This document shows, piece by piece, positions 25,384 through 33,801 of a stretch of DNA of 64,000 bases. Location of the stretch: positions 124,001-188,000 of IMG/VR virus record IMGVR_UViG_3300042923_000601. One strand, given 5' to 3'. The notes under the pieces are model-generated. The model did not search any database and was not told the DNA's origin. It saw only the letters and a list, made by a program, of their open reading frames with translations. Positions within the stretch are counted from its first letter, which is position 1; every line of letters begins with the position of its first letter. Source of the DNA: a virus. The translations under genes and the position numbers were made by a program.

Positions 25384-26211
25384 TTAGATGATGTACACCT
25401 TATACGAGAAGGTGAAGAATGATTCAGCATCCCGCAAGAACATGTTTGGAATGTTAAGCTTGGTCACCGCACGCACACCTGCAAAGTCGGTTCCATCAAG
25501 GAAGCCAGCGATCAGGGTGATACTGTTGAATCGGCAGTTTGCGATGTTACCATACGTTGCCACGTACCACTCACGTACATCTTGCGGTGAAATCGTGAAT
25601 ACGACTTCTGCGAACGCAAGAATGCCAAGTGTAGTGTCCACACTGTCAATGTTCGGAGGAACTTCAGTTCCATCGGTGAACAGGTGACGAACGACCGGGT
25701 CTACGTCAAAGCGTTTACCGTAATAATAGAACTTAGAACCAACCTGTTTCTTCATGGCGTACTTGGCCTGGTCGGCTGTAGACAAGTCAGCGGTAGTGTC
25801 AACCACACGAATCGGGATCATACCGGATACGGATTTGTCTTTGAACTTAACAGCGCGGATCAAGTCAGGTGTTTCTACACCGGCATTACCGATCATGATG
25901 CCAAAGATCGTCTCATTTTTGAGGTTATCTTGGTTCGGCGTGATCGTATGTTTGATCTGCAGGTCTTGGGATAGCGTGGTCTGTCCAAATGACGACCGAC
26001 GTTTAAACATTTGCTCCAAGATGTACGTGGAACCCGGGAGAATGATATCATTGAATCGAAACATCTTTCTCCCAGTGATCCCATTCGTGATTTCAAGCAC
26101 ACCAACTACCTTTGTTTTGTCCAGCCCTCCGACGAGCAAACGCCCATCGGAAAGCATAAGTTCATCACGAACGCCTACCTTATCTGTTAAACTATCCGGA
26201 AATATATTCAT
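25384..26211 (-). CDS. Unknown, probable virion structural protein (275 aa)
   Basis: Start preceded by ATTAGGAGG; it overlaps the end of the 753-aa gene by 20 bases, so translation is coupled. Predicted largely beta (TNGITGRKMFRFNDIILPGS, NAGVETPDLIRAVKFKDKSV, DSVDTTLGILAFAEVVFTIS), with no membrane segments or catalytic motifs. The beta-rich composition and tight coupling with the large upstream gene fit a tail or baseplate component. No family was recognised. Confidence 0.55.
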   Translation of the reverse strand: MNIFPDSLTDKVGVRDELMLSDGRLLVGGLDKTKVVGVLEITNGITGRKMFRFNDIILPGSTYILEQMFKRRSSFGQTTLSQDLQIKHTITPNQDNLKNETIFGIMIGNAGVETPDLIRAVKFKDKSVSGMIPIRVVDTTADLSTADQAKYAMKKQVGSKFYYYGKRFDVDPVVRHLFTDGTEVPPNIDSVDTTLGILAFAEVVFTISPQDVREWYVATYGNIANCRFNSITLIAGFLDGTDFAGVRAVTKLNIPNMFLRDAESFFTFSYKVYII

Positions 26212-28453
26212 ACTGACTACCTCCTAATTGGGCTATAATTTCAAGATCATCGGTAACGCGAATCGAAGTCTCTTTCTTTAGTGTTCCCCGAATACCGACA
26301 TCGTCGACCACAGTAACGTTGTTATGGTAGAATGCGGTACCGGCTGCACTGTATGAATCCACCACTTTGATATTATTGAGCATATCGTCAATATTGTAAG
26401 TGACAGACATAGAGAATACATTGATCGAGAACGCTTTAAAGGTATTGATGAGTTTAAGGACATACGTCTTGAGGATATTCTCACTTGATACGGTCGGCAT
26501 CTTTAAGAAGACGTAATCAAACCGTGTTGTTTGAATATACTCCTCTAGAGTAGTGAGTAATTTGAAGATTGTGGTGTCGATTAGATCGTCATCCAGGTTT
26601 TCAAGATAAATACCCACAACTTGGTTAGCCGCCGATAGGTAGTCCTGATACGTTTCAGCGATCTGACCGTTTGGTTTTGTGAATACTGAGGCGGATAGTT
26701 TTGACTGACTCATGTATCGGAGCAATTCACTTACCGTTTGGTATTCAGCAAGGCTCCGAGTCGAGGTCTTGATAGCCAGTAGGCGATCGTAAACCTCTTT
26801 GTTTCGGAAGTACAGGTTAATGAGTTCAGACGGCTGGGTAAATGGGCCTGGTGGAAGGATTGCAGATACATTCCCAGGCACGGTGTAGCCATATTTCTTC
26901 ATGATTGCATCAACGTCTGCCATATTTCGGTCAAAGTTGAACTTGTGTACGACGGCAATATCAATCGGGTCAGTGATAATGTCACCCGCAAAGCCTACCT
27001 TGCGGCTAGTCAATGCTGCCAGCATATTGATAGCATAGAAAAGGGTGATACGTTGTCCAAGGAAAGGCTCTGTCAGTACCAATCGATCCAGTGACGCACG
27101 AAGTGCCATCGTCATAGATAAGAAGTAAGATACTTCAAAGGACAGTTTGGACATATTGTACGCAGTATTGATATTGATGTAGTCCGTGTCAATATAGTTG
27201 AAAGGCTTCTCAAGGAGTTTCTGTCTGATACCTTCCTTGGACTCGTAGCCTCCCCAGTACGGGTCATCGGTAACCACATCTACGTAGGCCAACCGGTTCT
27301 CTGGTTTACGAATCTCATTGTCGATATTGGTTGAGTTAATATCAACCTGTGCGAAGTTAACATCGTACATTTCGTCATACTTTGGTGTCACACCGTCGGC
27401 CTCGTATGAGAAGATATAGTTATCGTCTGAGTCCTTCAGGTGTTCCTTTACCAAGATGAATTTACGGACAGTGATGTCATCAAAGCCAAAGATTGAGAAT
27501 ATCTTTGCGATAACTTCATCCGTGCCTCTAGATACGATTAGGGAGTTGATGTTGTCCGCAATCTTCTTACGGTACACAAACGGAATGTCATCGAAGATAT
27601 CAAGTTTATAGGACTGAAGTAGATTATGGATCATAAGTTCATTGGTGTATTCCTTGGCATTATAAATATCAATGGCTTCGTTAATGGTCATAATTAAGGC
27701 GTTTACCATAATCATAAAGCCGATGTATGAATCGAAGTACGTCTGGTCAACAGAAAATCGCCGATTGTAGTAGTTGTTAAGAATGTAAGTCTGGGATCGG
27801 ATATAGTTGACATCAAACCGCTGTTTAATAAAGGCATTGTTCGGCGGGGATGACCGGATAATATCAAACCGCTTAGCTTCACGGGCAGTCATAACCCCAA
27901 TCCGATTCGCACCCAAGTACTTCAGGTACGCACGGTCAGGATACTTCGTCTTCAGGGATTCAATGTATCCCATATTATTCAGAATGAAGATTTCATCATC
28001 CGTCATTTCATGGACGGGCTTAGAAACATCAACCCCCTGGATAGGAGCCTGAATGTAGATTTTGAGATAATCGGTTGTAGATGGGAGGCCATTGAGCATT
28101 CGGTAGTAGTTGTTCTTCTCCTCGAACTCTTCCAATATCTTCTCCCGTTTAAGCTCAACCAGTGCATCACGAAGCTCATATGGGATATTCCGCTTAGATT
28201 TAAGCGCCTCTGCAATCTGTGCAGTTGTTAACCCAACGGCTTCTAATAGATCAACCTCAAAGTTCAGATACGTATCGAAGGTATCACTACCCCGTATAAC
28301 AGCAGCGTATTCTTCATAATTGCGAAGTGTGTCTAACGTCTCACCGGCGTTAGCCAAATCTTCTCGCTTTACAACGACGTTTGCCATCATTGCTATAAGT
28401 TCTTTCGCCAGTTCCATTACATATGACGCTTCAACATTAAGTTCATCAGCCAC
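26192..28453 (-). CDS. Large probable virion structural protein (753 aa)
   Basis: GTG at 28453 is preferred because GAGAGG ends 9 bases before it; the GTG at 28462 overlaps the site. The protein is long, mostly helical, rich in Tyr, Asn and Asp, and without cysteines, membrane segments or recognisable enzyme motifs. Notable stretches are NYYNRRFSVDQTYFDSYIGF and WGGYESKEGIRQKLLEK. Size and composition resemble the large uncharacterised structural proteins of jumbo myophages. It leads an overlapping pair with the 275-aa gene, followed by RNA polymerase beta' genes, suggesting a late virion operon. Confidence 0.6.
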   Translation of the reverse strand: MADELNVEASYVMELAKELIAMMANVVVKREDLANAGETLDTLRNYEEYAAVIRGSDTFDTYLNFEVDLLEAVGLTTAQIAEALKSKRNIPYELRDALVELKREKILEEFEEKNNYYRMLNGLPSTTDYLKIYIQAPIQGVDVSKPVHEMTDDEIFILNNMGYIESLKTKYPDRAYLKYLGANRIGVMTAREAKRFDIIRSSPPNNAFIKQRFDVNYIRSQTYILNNYYNRRFSVDQTYFDSYIGFMIMVNALIMTINEAIDIYNAKEYTNELMIHNLLQSYKLDIFDDIPFVYRKKIADNINSLIVSRGTDEVIAKIFSIFGFDDITVRKFILVKEHLKDSDDNYIFSYEADGVTPKYDEMYDVNFAQVDINSTNIDNEIRKPENRLAYVDVVTDDPYWGGYESKEGIRQKLLEKPFNYIDTDYININTAYNMSKLSFEVSYFLSMTMALRASLDRLVLTEPFLGQRITLFYAINMLAALTSRKVGFAGDIITDPIDIAVVHKFNFDRNMADVDAIMKKYGYTVPGNVSAILPPGPFTQPSELINLYFRNKEVYDRLLAIKTSTRSLAEYQTVSELLRYMSQSKLSASVFTKPNGQIAETYQDYLSAANQVVGIYLENLDDDLIDTTIFKLLTTLEEYIQTTRFDYVFLKMPTVSSENILKTYVLKLINTFKAFSINVFSMSVTYNIDDMLNNIKVVDSYSAAGTAFYHNNVTVVDDVGIRGTLKKETSIRVTDDLEIIAQLGGSQYEYISG

Positions 28454-28539
28454 TCTGATCACCCTCTCATTTAAACATTCGATAAAGCATTTATCCCATG
28501 TTTTCGAGCTAAAATCACACTTAATATAAGGAGGTTTAT

Positions 28540-28830
28540 ATGAAAATTAAAGAGATGCAAATGTCTGGCGGCAGGACAGCGTGGCGTATTTATTGCCCAG
28601 GCTGTAAGGCTTTTCATATGATCACAGCTGATGGCTGGAGTTTTAACGGTGACATTGATAAACCGACGTTCTCACCTTCTCTGGTTGTCGATGCGAACTC
28701 CAGTACAGTATGTCATAGCTTTATTCGCGAAGGTAAGATCGAGTTTCTGTCAGACTCCTACCATGAGTTAGCTGGCCAGACCGTTGACTTACCGTCATTT
28801 GAATTAGAGCTTAGATCATCATATAGATAA
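28540..28830 (+). CDS. DUF6527-like small protein (96 aa)
   Basis: TAAGGAGG precedes the ATG. The sequence has the pattern of a small phage-frequent family annotated DUF6527: YCPGCKAFHM near the start, then WSFNGDIDKPTFSPSLVV, CHSFIREGKIEFLSDS and HELAGQTVDLPSF. The Cys/His pairs (CPGC, CHSF, and His in YHELAG) suggest a bound metal. Function of the family is not known. It starts a rightward three-gene group divergent from the 753-aa virion gene. Confidence 0.7.
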   Translation: MKIKEMQMSGGRTAWRIYCPGCKAFHMITADGWSFNGDIDKPTFSPSLVVDANSSTVCHSFIREGKIEFLSDSYHELAGQTVDLPSFELELRSSYR

Positions 28831-28849
28831 TCAGGAGAGGAGAATCATA

Positions 28850-29479
28850 ATGAGCGATATTACATTTAAGGGGAAACGTAATCCTAAGATCGTATCGAAT
28901 ATAGACCCTGACCAAGCTATCCGGTTTTATCTGAACAGCAAAGATTTATTCCATGAGGATGATTTCTCTAACTTCCGGAATGCATGTAAGGGTATTACCC
29001 GACAGAGCGCGCGGTACACCAATGTTAAAGCTGCATTATTTGAGCTTGGGCTTGATCGTTGCCAAGTATTCTCGGGTATCACCAAGGACATGGCTCCACT
29101 TGAAATGCATCATGGGCCGATCTTTGATATGAACGCGATCTGCTCTATTGTCATTGACCACCTTTTGATGGAAGAAGAGCCTGAATTGACGACATTTAAA
29201 GTGGCTGATCTCGTACTGCGTGAACATGAGCTACATAACATTCAGCTTTTCATGCTGTGTGAAACGGCTCATCAAGCAGCAGAGAATGGCTCTGTATTCC
29301 TTAACTTCAATCAAGCGTATGGTCGTCTTGACCGGTTCATCAAGAAATACCGTAAGGGTATCCGTATTGAACACCTTGATCTTATCGAGGACTATATTGA
29401 AAAATCCAAGGAATTCAAGTCAACAGATAACGGTGTATTTGACCTGTACAAAAAGGTCAAAAAATATGTAAAAAAATAA
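28850..29479 (+). CDS. HNH-like conserved phage protein (209 aa)
   Basis: GAGAGGAG precedes the ATG. The core reads CQVFSGITKDMAPLEMHHGPIF, followed by a helical region with TFKVADLVLREHELHNIQLF and CETAHQAAENG. The LEMHH segment, the later His residues and the overall order fit an HNH/beta-beta-alpha-like fold that recurs in large Firmicute phages. A second copy with the same layout is at 39231-39974. It is not a typical HNH homing endonuclease: no intron or DNA-binding NUMOD is seen. Nuclease activity is possible but unproven. Confidence 0.6.
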   Translation: MSDITFKGKRNPKIVSNIDPDQAIRFYLNSKDLFHEDDFSNFRNACKGITRQSARYTNVKAALFELGLDRCQVFSGITKDMAPLEMHHGPIFDMNAICSIVIDHLLMEEEPELTTFKVADLVLREHELHNIQLFMLCETAHQAAENGSVFLNFNQAYGRLDRFIKKYRKGIRIEHLDLIEDYIEKSKEFKSTDNGVFDLYKKVKKYVKK

Positions 29480-29481
29480 GG

Positions 29482-29514
29482 GTAGTGGCTCCGACTGGGG
29501 CCACTACTTTTTAC
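29482..29514 (+). terminator. Terminator after HNH-like gene
   Basis: Stem GTAGTGGC / GCCACTAC followed by TTTTTACT. Confidence 0.85.
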
Positions 29515-29555
29515 TATACCCGACAATTAATAAATCAATGAAAAGGACTGATAAT

Positions 29556-30011
29556 ATGTACACAACATGGTTTATGTTAGCCTTGCTTTTAGCAGGTGTA
29601 ATCTGCCTCATATCCATTTCGTTTGCAGTATGGATGTACGGTTTGAACCTTAGAAAAATACGGAAGAACCCACCTCGGAAACCACTTGAGTACAATCCGG
29701 CTGTGGTTCAGGCATTTAATGAATGGTTGCTGAGTAATATAGGGATGCACTTGACGGAATACGTCGAGGGGAAGACTGGGCTTACCCGTTCTAAGCTGAA
29801 GGAACTCACTCTTGATTCCAAGTTCACATCCGACTGTGTTGAAAAGGTATCCCAAAGCGTTACCTCTAATATGCCGGTGTACTACGAGGTTTATATGACA
29901 CAATTCCATGGGCGTGATCGATTTGCTAATGTTATCTACCGGATGACGAAGCGTGTCGTTACCCAGTGGGTCACCAAGCAATTAGCCGACCGCCGAGACG
30001 AATTTCAATAA
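29556..30011 (+). CDS. Membrane-anchored unknown protein (151 aa)
   Basis: The ATG at 29556 has AAAAGGACTG upstream; the in-frame ATG at 29538 has no site. Residues ~5-28 form one strong transmembrane helix (FMLALLLAGVICLISISFAV) followed by a basic stop-transfer run (LRKIRKNPPRK), leaving ~115 cytoplasmic residues that are helical and moderately basic. No family was recognised. It lies last in the rightward group, before a bidirectional terminator. Confidence 0.6.
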   Translation: MYTTWFMLALLLAGVICLISISFAVWMYGLNLRKIRKNPPRKPLEYNPAVVQAFNEWLLSNIGMHLTEYVEGKTGLTRSKLKELTLDSKFTSDCVEKVSQSVTSNMPVYYEVYMTQFHGRDRFANVIYRMTKRVVTQWVTKQLADRRDEFQ

Positions 30012-30012
30012 A

Positions 30013-30042
30013 AAAGAGAAGCCTCTAAGGGCTTCTCTTTTC
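30013..30042. terminator. Bidirectional terminator between convergent genes
   Basis: Stem AAAAGAGAAGCC / GGGCTTCTCTTTT with a short loop; A and T runs flank both sides, serving the gene ending at 30011 and the leftward gene ending at 30053. Confidence 0.88.
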
Positions 30043-30052
30043 ACCGGTTGAT

Positions 30053-30508
30053 TTAGCTGAACGTAACTTCTACGGATATTGCATCCGGAATCTCCATCTT
30101 GAATTCCGATGTTATAGACGCATGGGCTTTGGTAATGACATCGGCAGTCCACCCGAACCACATGTCAGTCCAAGGTTCTGTAAACTCAACAACCACAGTG
30201 GCATCAGTTGCTTCAAATTCCATTCGGGTAGTGTTACCACTTGTCTTGACACTGAATGCATACCGTTCAAAATCATCGCGAAACCGTTTATTCTGATCCA
30301 CCAGATCGAGCAATTCGAATGTAGGGGCACCTTCGTCATGTAAGACTTCTGCCACATTACATTCAGACATATCCATATTCTCACCGGATGTGTTGAACTC
30401 CTGGATCGCAGCTGCGATAATTTCTTCGTTTGTCATACCATCGGTATCATCAAGGGCAATATGGCGTTTAAATTCCACTACAGTTCTGCGTGATTGTTTG
30501 GTTGTCAT
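30053..30508 (-). CDS. Unknown acidic protein (151 aa)
   Basis: A weak-to-moderate site (AATGGGG) precedes the ATG at 30508. The N-terminus has a basic stretch, then DDTDGMTNEEIIAAAIQEFN (helix) and a C-terminal half of alternating beta strands (VKTSGNTTRMEFEATDATVV, WTDMWFGWTADVI). No motif, membrane segment or cysteine cluster allows a family call. It follows a terminator, so it is transcribed separately from the 90-aa gene upstream unless read-through occurs. Confidence 0.55.
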   Translation of the reverse strand: MTTKQSRRTVVEFKRHIALDDTDGMTNEEIIAAAIQEFNTSGENMDMSECNVAEVLHDEGAPTFELLDLVDQNKRFRDDFERYAFSVKTSGNTTRMEFEATDATVVVEFTEPWTDMWFGWTADVITKAHASITSEFKMEIPDAISVEVTFS

Positions 30509-30536
30509 TTTAATATCCCCATTCGTTTAATTATTA

Positions 30537-30565
30537 GTGAAAAAGCCTACCTATTCGGTAGGCTT
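30537..30565 (-). terminator. Leftward terminator overlapping a stop codon
   Basis: Stem AAGCCTACC / GGTAGGCTT with a TATTC loop, then a T run leftward. The TAG stop of the 90-aa gene (30551-30553) lies inside the hairpin, so ribosomes finishing that gene may disturb the terminator. Confidence 0.85.
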
Positions 30566-30823
30566 ATCAGTTTGGCGTGTATCATCAGAGGCCAGATACT
30601 CTCGTAATCCTGGCATTTGTGTTATTGGGTGTGGCGGAGCGTCATTTTCTTCATCTAGCGCGGCTTCAAAGAACGCGTTCAATGTGTCCATGATACCTGC
30701 ACCGCTGAAATATATAGCCCGCTCAACGTTATCCACCGCCTTAAGTTCAGCTAATGGATCGTCATTATGGGTTCTAGGCTTAAAGGGTATAACGTTACTT
30801 TTAGATTCGTGTTCGTTTTGCAT
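30551..30823 (-). CDS. Small acidic unknown protein (90 aa)
   Basis: ATG at 30823 lies 9 bases after GGAAGGG (TTG two codons earlier is an alternative). The protein is acidic (EAALDEENDAPPH), with a short PFKPRTHNDDP segment and an AIYFSGAGIMDTLNAFFEA helix. It lies 21 bases after the twin-FDGD gene and is likely co-transcribed from the 31883 promoter. No family was recognised. Confidence 0.5.
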   Translation of the reverse strand: MQNEHESKSNVIPFKPRTHNDDPLAELKAVDNVERAIYFSGAGIMDTLNAFFEAALDEENDAPPHPITQMPGLREYLASDDTRQTDKPTE

Positions 30824-30844
30824 GTTCAAACGCCCTTCCAGAGT

Positions 30845-31852
30845 TTAAATTGTCCCGCGCTTAGTTAGCGAATGGTAGTATTCTTCTGCTGACCAAGTCT
30901 GCGGACGATATACTGGTACATATGTGTCAATATAGTCCATCATGGTTTTATATGGCACAGTATTAACCAACACCCTCAGGCCGTTCGGTAATAAGCATAT
31001 TGCTCTATGAGTAGAGCGTGGATCGCGCGGGTAATCGGTATTGTATATGAAATGTGCTGCAAGAACCCGATTTCCAGCCTTCTTAGATAAACGACGGAGG
31101 ACACGTCTCTCCTTTCGAGATAAGCCATTCTTAGCATCAATGTTCCATTTGATATAAGGCTCTCTCCTCGGTGAGAACGGAGTTCTTGCAGATTGTCCCT
31201 CCAGTATAATAAGTTCCTGATGCTCAGGTTTAAAGTCTGCACCAAATGGCTTGAGTGTATCGCCTATCGTAGAGTCACCCTTTATACCAATTGTCTGGAA
31301 TAATGTATGGCCGAGTGGTTTGAGTGCAATTCGGTCACCATCAAAATCAGGTGGCTGCTTACCCTCGTGTATATGCAACTGCTCAACGGGCATATACAAT
31401 CTGTCACCGTCGAAGTTAGCATCCCATCTTGATCTGTCAAATGCCCCGAGGTCCTCAACGGGAATGTCATTGACCGCAGGATTTGCCTTGAGTAATTCCT
31501 TTAGTCTAGATTTCGGCATGACAAGGGCGTCATCAATCTCAGCATCGCGCCCCAATGATCCCTTGGTATGTACATACGCGAGGAGCGAATCGCTGATACG
31601 CTTCGAATTGGCAACATCACCTTCTGCATACCTTGAAATCGCATCGTTTGCCTCTGACCCTAACCCCACATCGATAGGATGGTCAGGTAGACAGTCCAGT
31701 AGGCGTTGATGTTCCTCAATAGACATTTCAATTTCGTTTGGCTTTCCATTAGGGAGAATACTGGCCCGTGCTGAAAAGCTCTTTGGTCTATCATTATTAC
31801 CTTTCCCGAAAAGTCTATTCAGCATTCCTTTTACAGCTGCTCTCTTTGTCAT
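30845..31852 (-). CDS. Unknown protein with two FDGD motifs (335 aa)
   Basis: The ATG at 31852 has AAAAGGAG 9 bases upstream; an ATG at 31885 lies inside the promoter and lacks a site. Residues 145-154 read ANFDGDRLYM and 169-175 read DFDGDRI, two copies of the Asp-Phe-Asp-Gly-Asp pattern that in RNA polymerase beta' holds the catalytic magnesium (NADFDGD). The phage's own beta' uses GDHDGDSLYYFP, so ANFDGDRLYMP is a notable look-alike. The remainder is unlike a polymerase: a lysine/arginine-rich helix (LSRKERRVLRRLSKKAGN) and a C-terminal domain with RAICLLPNGLRVLVNT. It may be a metal-binding protein, a decayed polymerase segment or coincidence. A consensus promoter lies directly upstream. 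Confidence 0.55.
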   Translation of the reverse strand: MTKRAAVKGMLNRLFGKGNNDRPKSFSARASILPNGKPNEIEMSIEEHQRLLDCLPDHPIDVGLGSEANDAISRYAEGDVANSKRISDSLLAYVHTKGSLGRDAEIDDALVMPKSRLKELLKANPAVNDIPVEDLGAFDRSRWDANFDGDRLYMPVEQLHIHEGKQPPDFDGDRIALKPLGHTLFQTIGIKGDSTIGDTLKPFGADFKPEHQELIILEGQSARTPFSPRREPYIKWNIDAKNGLSRKERRVLRRLSKKAGNRVLAAHFIYNTDYPRDPRSTHRAICLLPNGLRVLVNTVPYKTMMDYIDTYVPVYRPQTWSAEEYYHSLTKRGTI

Positions 31853-31882
31853 ACGAATTTCTCCTTTTAGTGGGTTATTGTG

Positions 31883-31899
31883 CACATTTATAATATATA
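31883..31899 (-). promoter_or_regulatory. Phage promoter motif for twin-FDGD gene
   Basis: Leftward TATATATTATAAATGTG, an exact consensus match, about 31 bases before the ATG at 31852. Confidence 0.72.
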
Positions 31900-31921
31900 T
31901 CTGTATAGGTTGGTTATTACA

Positions 31922-31960
31922 TATAAAAATACTCAGTAGGAGGTTATCCTACTGAGTATT
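31922..31960 (-). terminator. Strong leftward terminator
   Basis: 14-bp stem AATACTCAGTAGGA / TCCTACTGAGTATT, followed leftward by TTTATATG. Confidence 0.9.
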
Positions 31961-31966
31961 CGTTAT

Positions 31967-32149
31967 CTATTCTCTGAGTCGAACTTCATATCGGTCAGAT
32001 ACGTCTTCATTCGACAGCCATGTGTCTCCACCCATGCAGGCAGCAGTGAGTTCATACACAAAGCCATCTACTCCAACGTAAAGCCGACTATCTTCAGAAT
32101 TAACTGCGACATCGTTTTGTTTATCCCATATGACGATTTGTATTGGCAT
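31967..32149 (-). CDS. Small unknown protein (60 aa)
   Basis: GGAGGGACTCTAATG: a perfect site 7 bases before the start, and the ATG overlaps the TAA of the 226-aa gene by one base, so translation is coupled. The product is small and beta-rich (QIVIWDKQNDVAV, RLYVGVDGFVYEL). No family was recognised. Confidence 0.6.
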   Translation of the reverse strand: MPIQIVIWDKQNDVAVNSEDSRLYVGVDGFVYELTAACMGGDTWLSNEDVSDRYEVRLRE

Positions 32150-32829
32150 TAGAGTCCCTCCGGTGGAGACAGTCTCTCTACAGCATCGAGAGCGAGCCTG
32201 ATGACGTACTCTCGGCGGCTTTCTTTAGCTCTCTTCGCCAATTCGTGATCGTCAGGGAACATAACCGATCTGGTTTCGATTACTATCTTGGCACCAGCAT
32301 GTTTACCGCTGGCTGCATATAGTGCGAATTGAGTTGGGCGCGCCACATTATCAAATGTGCGATCCACTTCCCAACCTGCTGGGAGTGCATTATCAATATC
32401 ATTATGATACCATGGTATATCCGATGTGAATTCAAGCTTCTCGGATAAAACGGTTGCTTCCCTTAGCCGTTCCATTGGATCAGACATCACTGTAAGCGGG
32501 CCGATCTTCTCACCTGTAAAATATGAGGTGTAGGCGTATTGCTTAACCTTAACTACATTATTAAAAGCTGCCAACACGATTTCTAATGCATTAGTTATAA
32601 TAGCGTCAGCTATAAGATTAGCCCGGGTAGCACCTGCTTCACCAGCCGTACTCTCATATAGTGAGGCCATATCAACCGAAAGTGGAATTTCCACTGTTGG
32701 ATCATCGATTAGGCTAATTGAGATACATGGAATGGCTGGGGAGTATCTCTTGCGATCTACGTTTAATATCCACCCAGTAGGCAGTTTTGCATTCACTCTA
32801 GCATACGCTTCTTCAATAATTGGTAGCAT
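32149..32829 (-). CDS. Unknown protein (226 aa)
   Basis: AAAGGAG lies 9 bases before the ATG. A soluble alpha/beta protein with a long helical segment (ANLIADAIITNALEIVLAAF) and a basic C-terminal helix (ELAKRAKESRREYVIRL). It has no enzyme signature. It is the first gene of a coupled pair with the 60-aa protein, flanked by terminators on both sides, but no consensus promoter is seen upstream. Confidence 0.55.
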   Translation of the reverse strand: MLPIIEEAYARVNAKLPTGWILNVDRKRYSPAIPCISISLIDDPTVEIPLSVDMASLYESTAGEAGATRANLIADAIITNALEIVLAAFNNVVKVKQYAYTSYFTGEKIGPLTVMSDPMERLREATVLSEKLEFTSDIPWYHNDIDNALPAGWEVDRTFDNVARPTQFALYAASGKHAGAKIVIETRSVMFPDDHELAKRAKESRREYVIRLALDAVERLSPPEGL

Positions 32830-32866
32830 TAGTATCGACTCCTTTAGATTATTAAAAACGTGTTAA

Positions 32867-32892
32867 AGGTAGAGTAGAAACCTACTCTACCT
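32867..32892 (-). terminator. Leftward terminator after the 247-aa gene
   Basis: Perfect 11-bp stem AGGTAGAGTAG / CTACTCTACCT; leftward it is followed by TTAACACG, a short T tract. Confidence 0.7.
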
Positions 32893-32905
32893 AAATGACT
32901 GCTAC

Positions 32906-33649
32906 TTAACGCCAGGTGGCATCCACGTACGTGATTGCACGATCGCTGACAATGTCAGCTGTTTCAGGGGCATCGAATTGAAGACCAAGAATGTCCACAA
33001 CAGCCTGATCCAAGACACTGGCTGCCACATCCAAGAGTTCTCTCATTTCGAACGGGTTTGTTTTGGTGATTACTTGGCGCGTTTGGTATACCACGCGATT
33101 CTGACCCACTTCGGTATGTGGGTTGTGCTTAATCGCAAGCTGCTGGAATACTACATATGTAGCATCTGTAATGATGACATGGTCTGATGGTATACGAATG
33201 TCAAGTGACAAGACGTTAACCTCGGACCCGTTATGCGTAACCGTTTGTGTGCCGTGTTTGTACGGTTTAAGTTCAACTGCGCCGTCAGTCACAATCTGGT
33301 ATGCGTCAATGACATTAGGTTTAACGGAGAACCGAGCCGGGATAGCGACCCGAGGTTCTTTGTTAATCACCCGTGTCAAGCCGTATTTATCAAGAAGCTG
33401 CTGGAATGCATCCGACCGGAAGTAGAAATACTCCTCAGTTGGGCTTTGTACAATGACAATTTCGCCGTCTTCCAGCTTATGGTGAAGCTGCTTTCCTTTG
33501 ACAACGTACAAGTAGCCGTTATCAACGTAGATACGATACCCTTCGATTTCAAATTGATTCTTAGGAGATGTCGATTTAGTAGCATCTTCCACGTCAATTC
33601 GAACTCGGGTATACTTTTTAGAATTGGTCTGTGAGCTTATAACATGCAT
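32906..33649 (-). CDS. Unknown protein, predominantly beta (247 aa)
   Basis: The ATG at 33649 has AAGGCGGGG about 8 bases upstream. The protein is beta-rich (EGYRIYVDNGYLYVVKGKQL, PTEEYFYFRSDAF, HVIITDATYVVFQQL) and ends in a helical region (RELLDVAASVLDQAVVDIL). No family was recognised. Immediately upstream the same frame continues open and protein-like for 20 codons back to a TGA, before which a further 10 in-frame codons start with ATG (see the entry at 33650-33742). The annotated start may therefore be a truncated version of a longer ancestral protein. Confidence 0.6.
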   Translation of the reverse strand: MHVISSQTNSKKYTRVRIDVEDATKSTSPKNQFEIEGYRIYVDNGYLYVVKGKQLHHKLEDGEIVIVQSPTEEYFYFRSDAFQQLLDKYGLTRVINKEPRVAIPARFSVKPNVIDAYQIVTDGAVELKPYKHGTQTVTHNGSEVNVLSLDIRIPSDHVIITDATYVVFQQLAIKHNPHTEVGQNRVVYQTRQVITKTNPFEMRELLDVAASVLDQAVVDILGLQFDAPETADIVSDRAITYVDATWR

Positions 33650-33742
33650 GGATAATTCCCCGCCTTCAATTGTATAATGATGATGGAAGACTGTGGCCCA
33701 GCCTCCCGGTCAATAAATTGTTTCCAGAATATAGTATTTCAT
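33650..33742 (-). other. In-frame upstream extension interrupted by TGA
   Basis: Reading leftward from 33742, ATG opens MKYYILETIY, then TGA, then PGGWATVFHHHYTIEGGELS, which runs without a stop into Met1 of the 247-aa protein. Both halves share one frame and look like protein, so a single base change (for example CGA to TGA) could have truncated the gene, or the TGA could be read through. The upstream ATG has only a poorly placed GGAG. Confidence 0.35.
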
Positions 33743-33758
33743 ACTCCGGAACGCAGAG

Positions 33759-33798
33759 AAAAAAAGATACTGAGAGACGGAATTAGCCGCCTCTCAGT
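33759..33798 (-). terminator. Leftward terminator after the 96-aa gene
   Basis: Stem ACTGAGAG-CGG / CCG-CTCTCAGT with one A-C mismatch, followed leftward by ATCTTTTTTTCTC. Confidence 0.85.
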
Positions 33799-33801
33799 TC
33801 T

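Noticed and set aside
28850-29479. HNH-like gene as a homing endonuclease marking an intron
   Set aside because: No interrupted gene, intron ends or DNA-binding NUMOD domain nearby; a paralogue elsewhere in the window suggests a family function.
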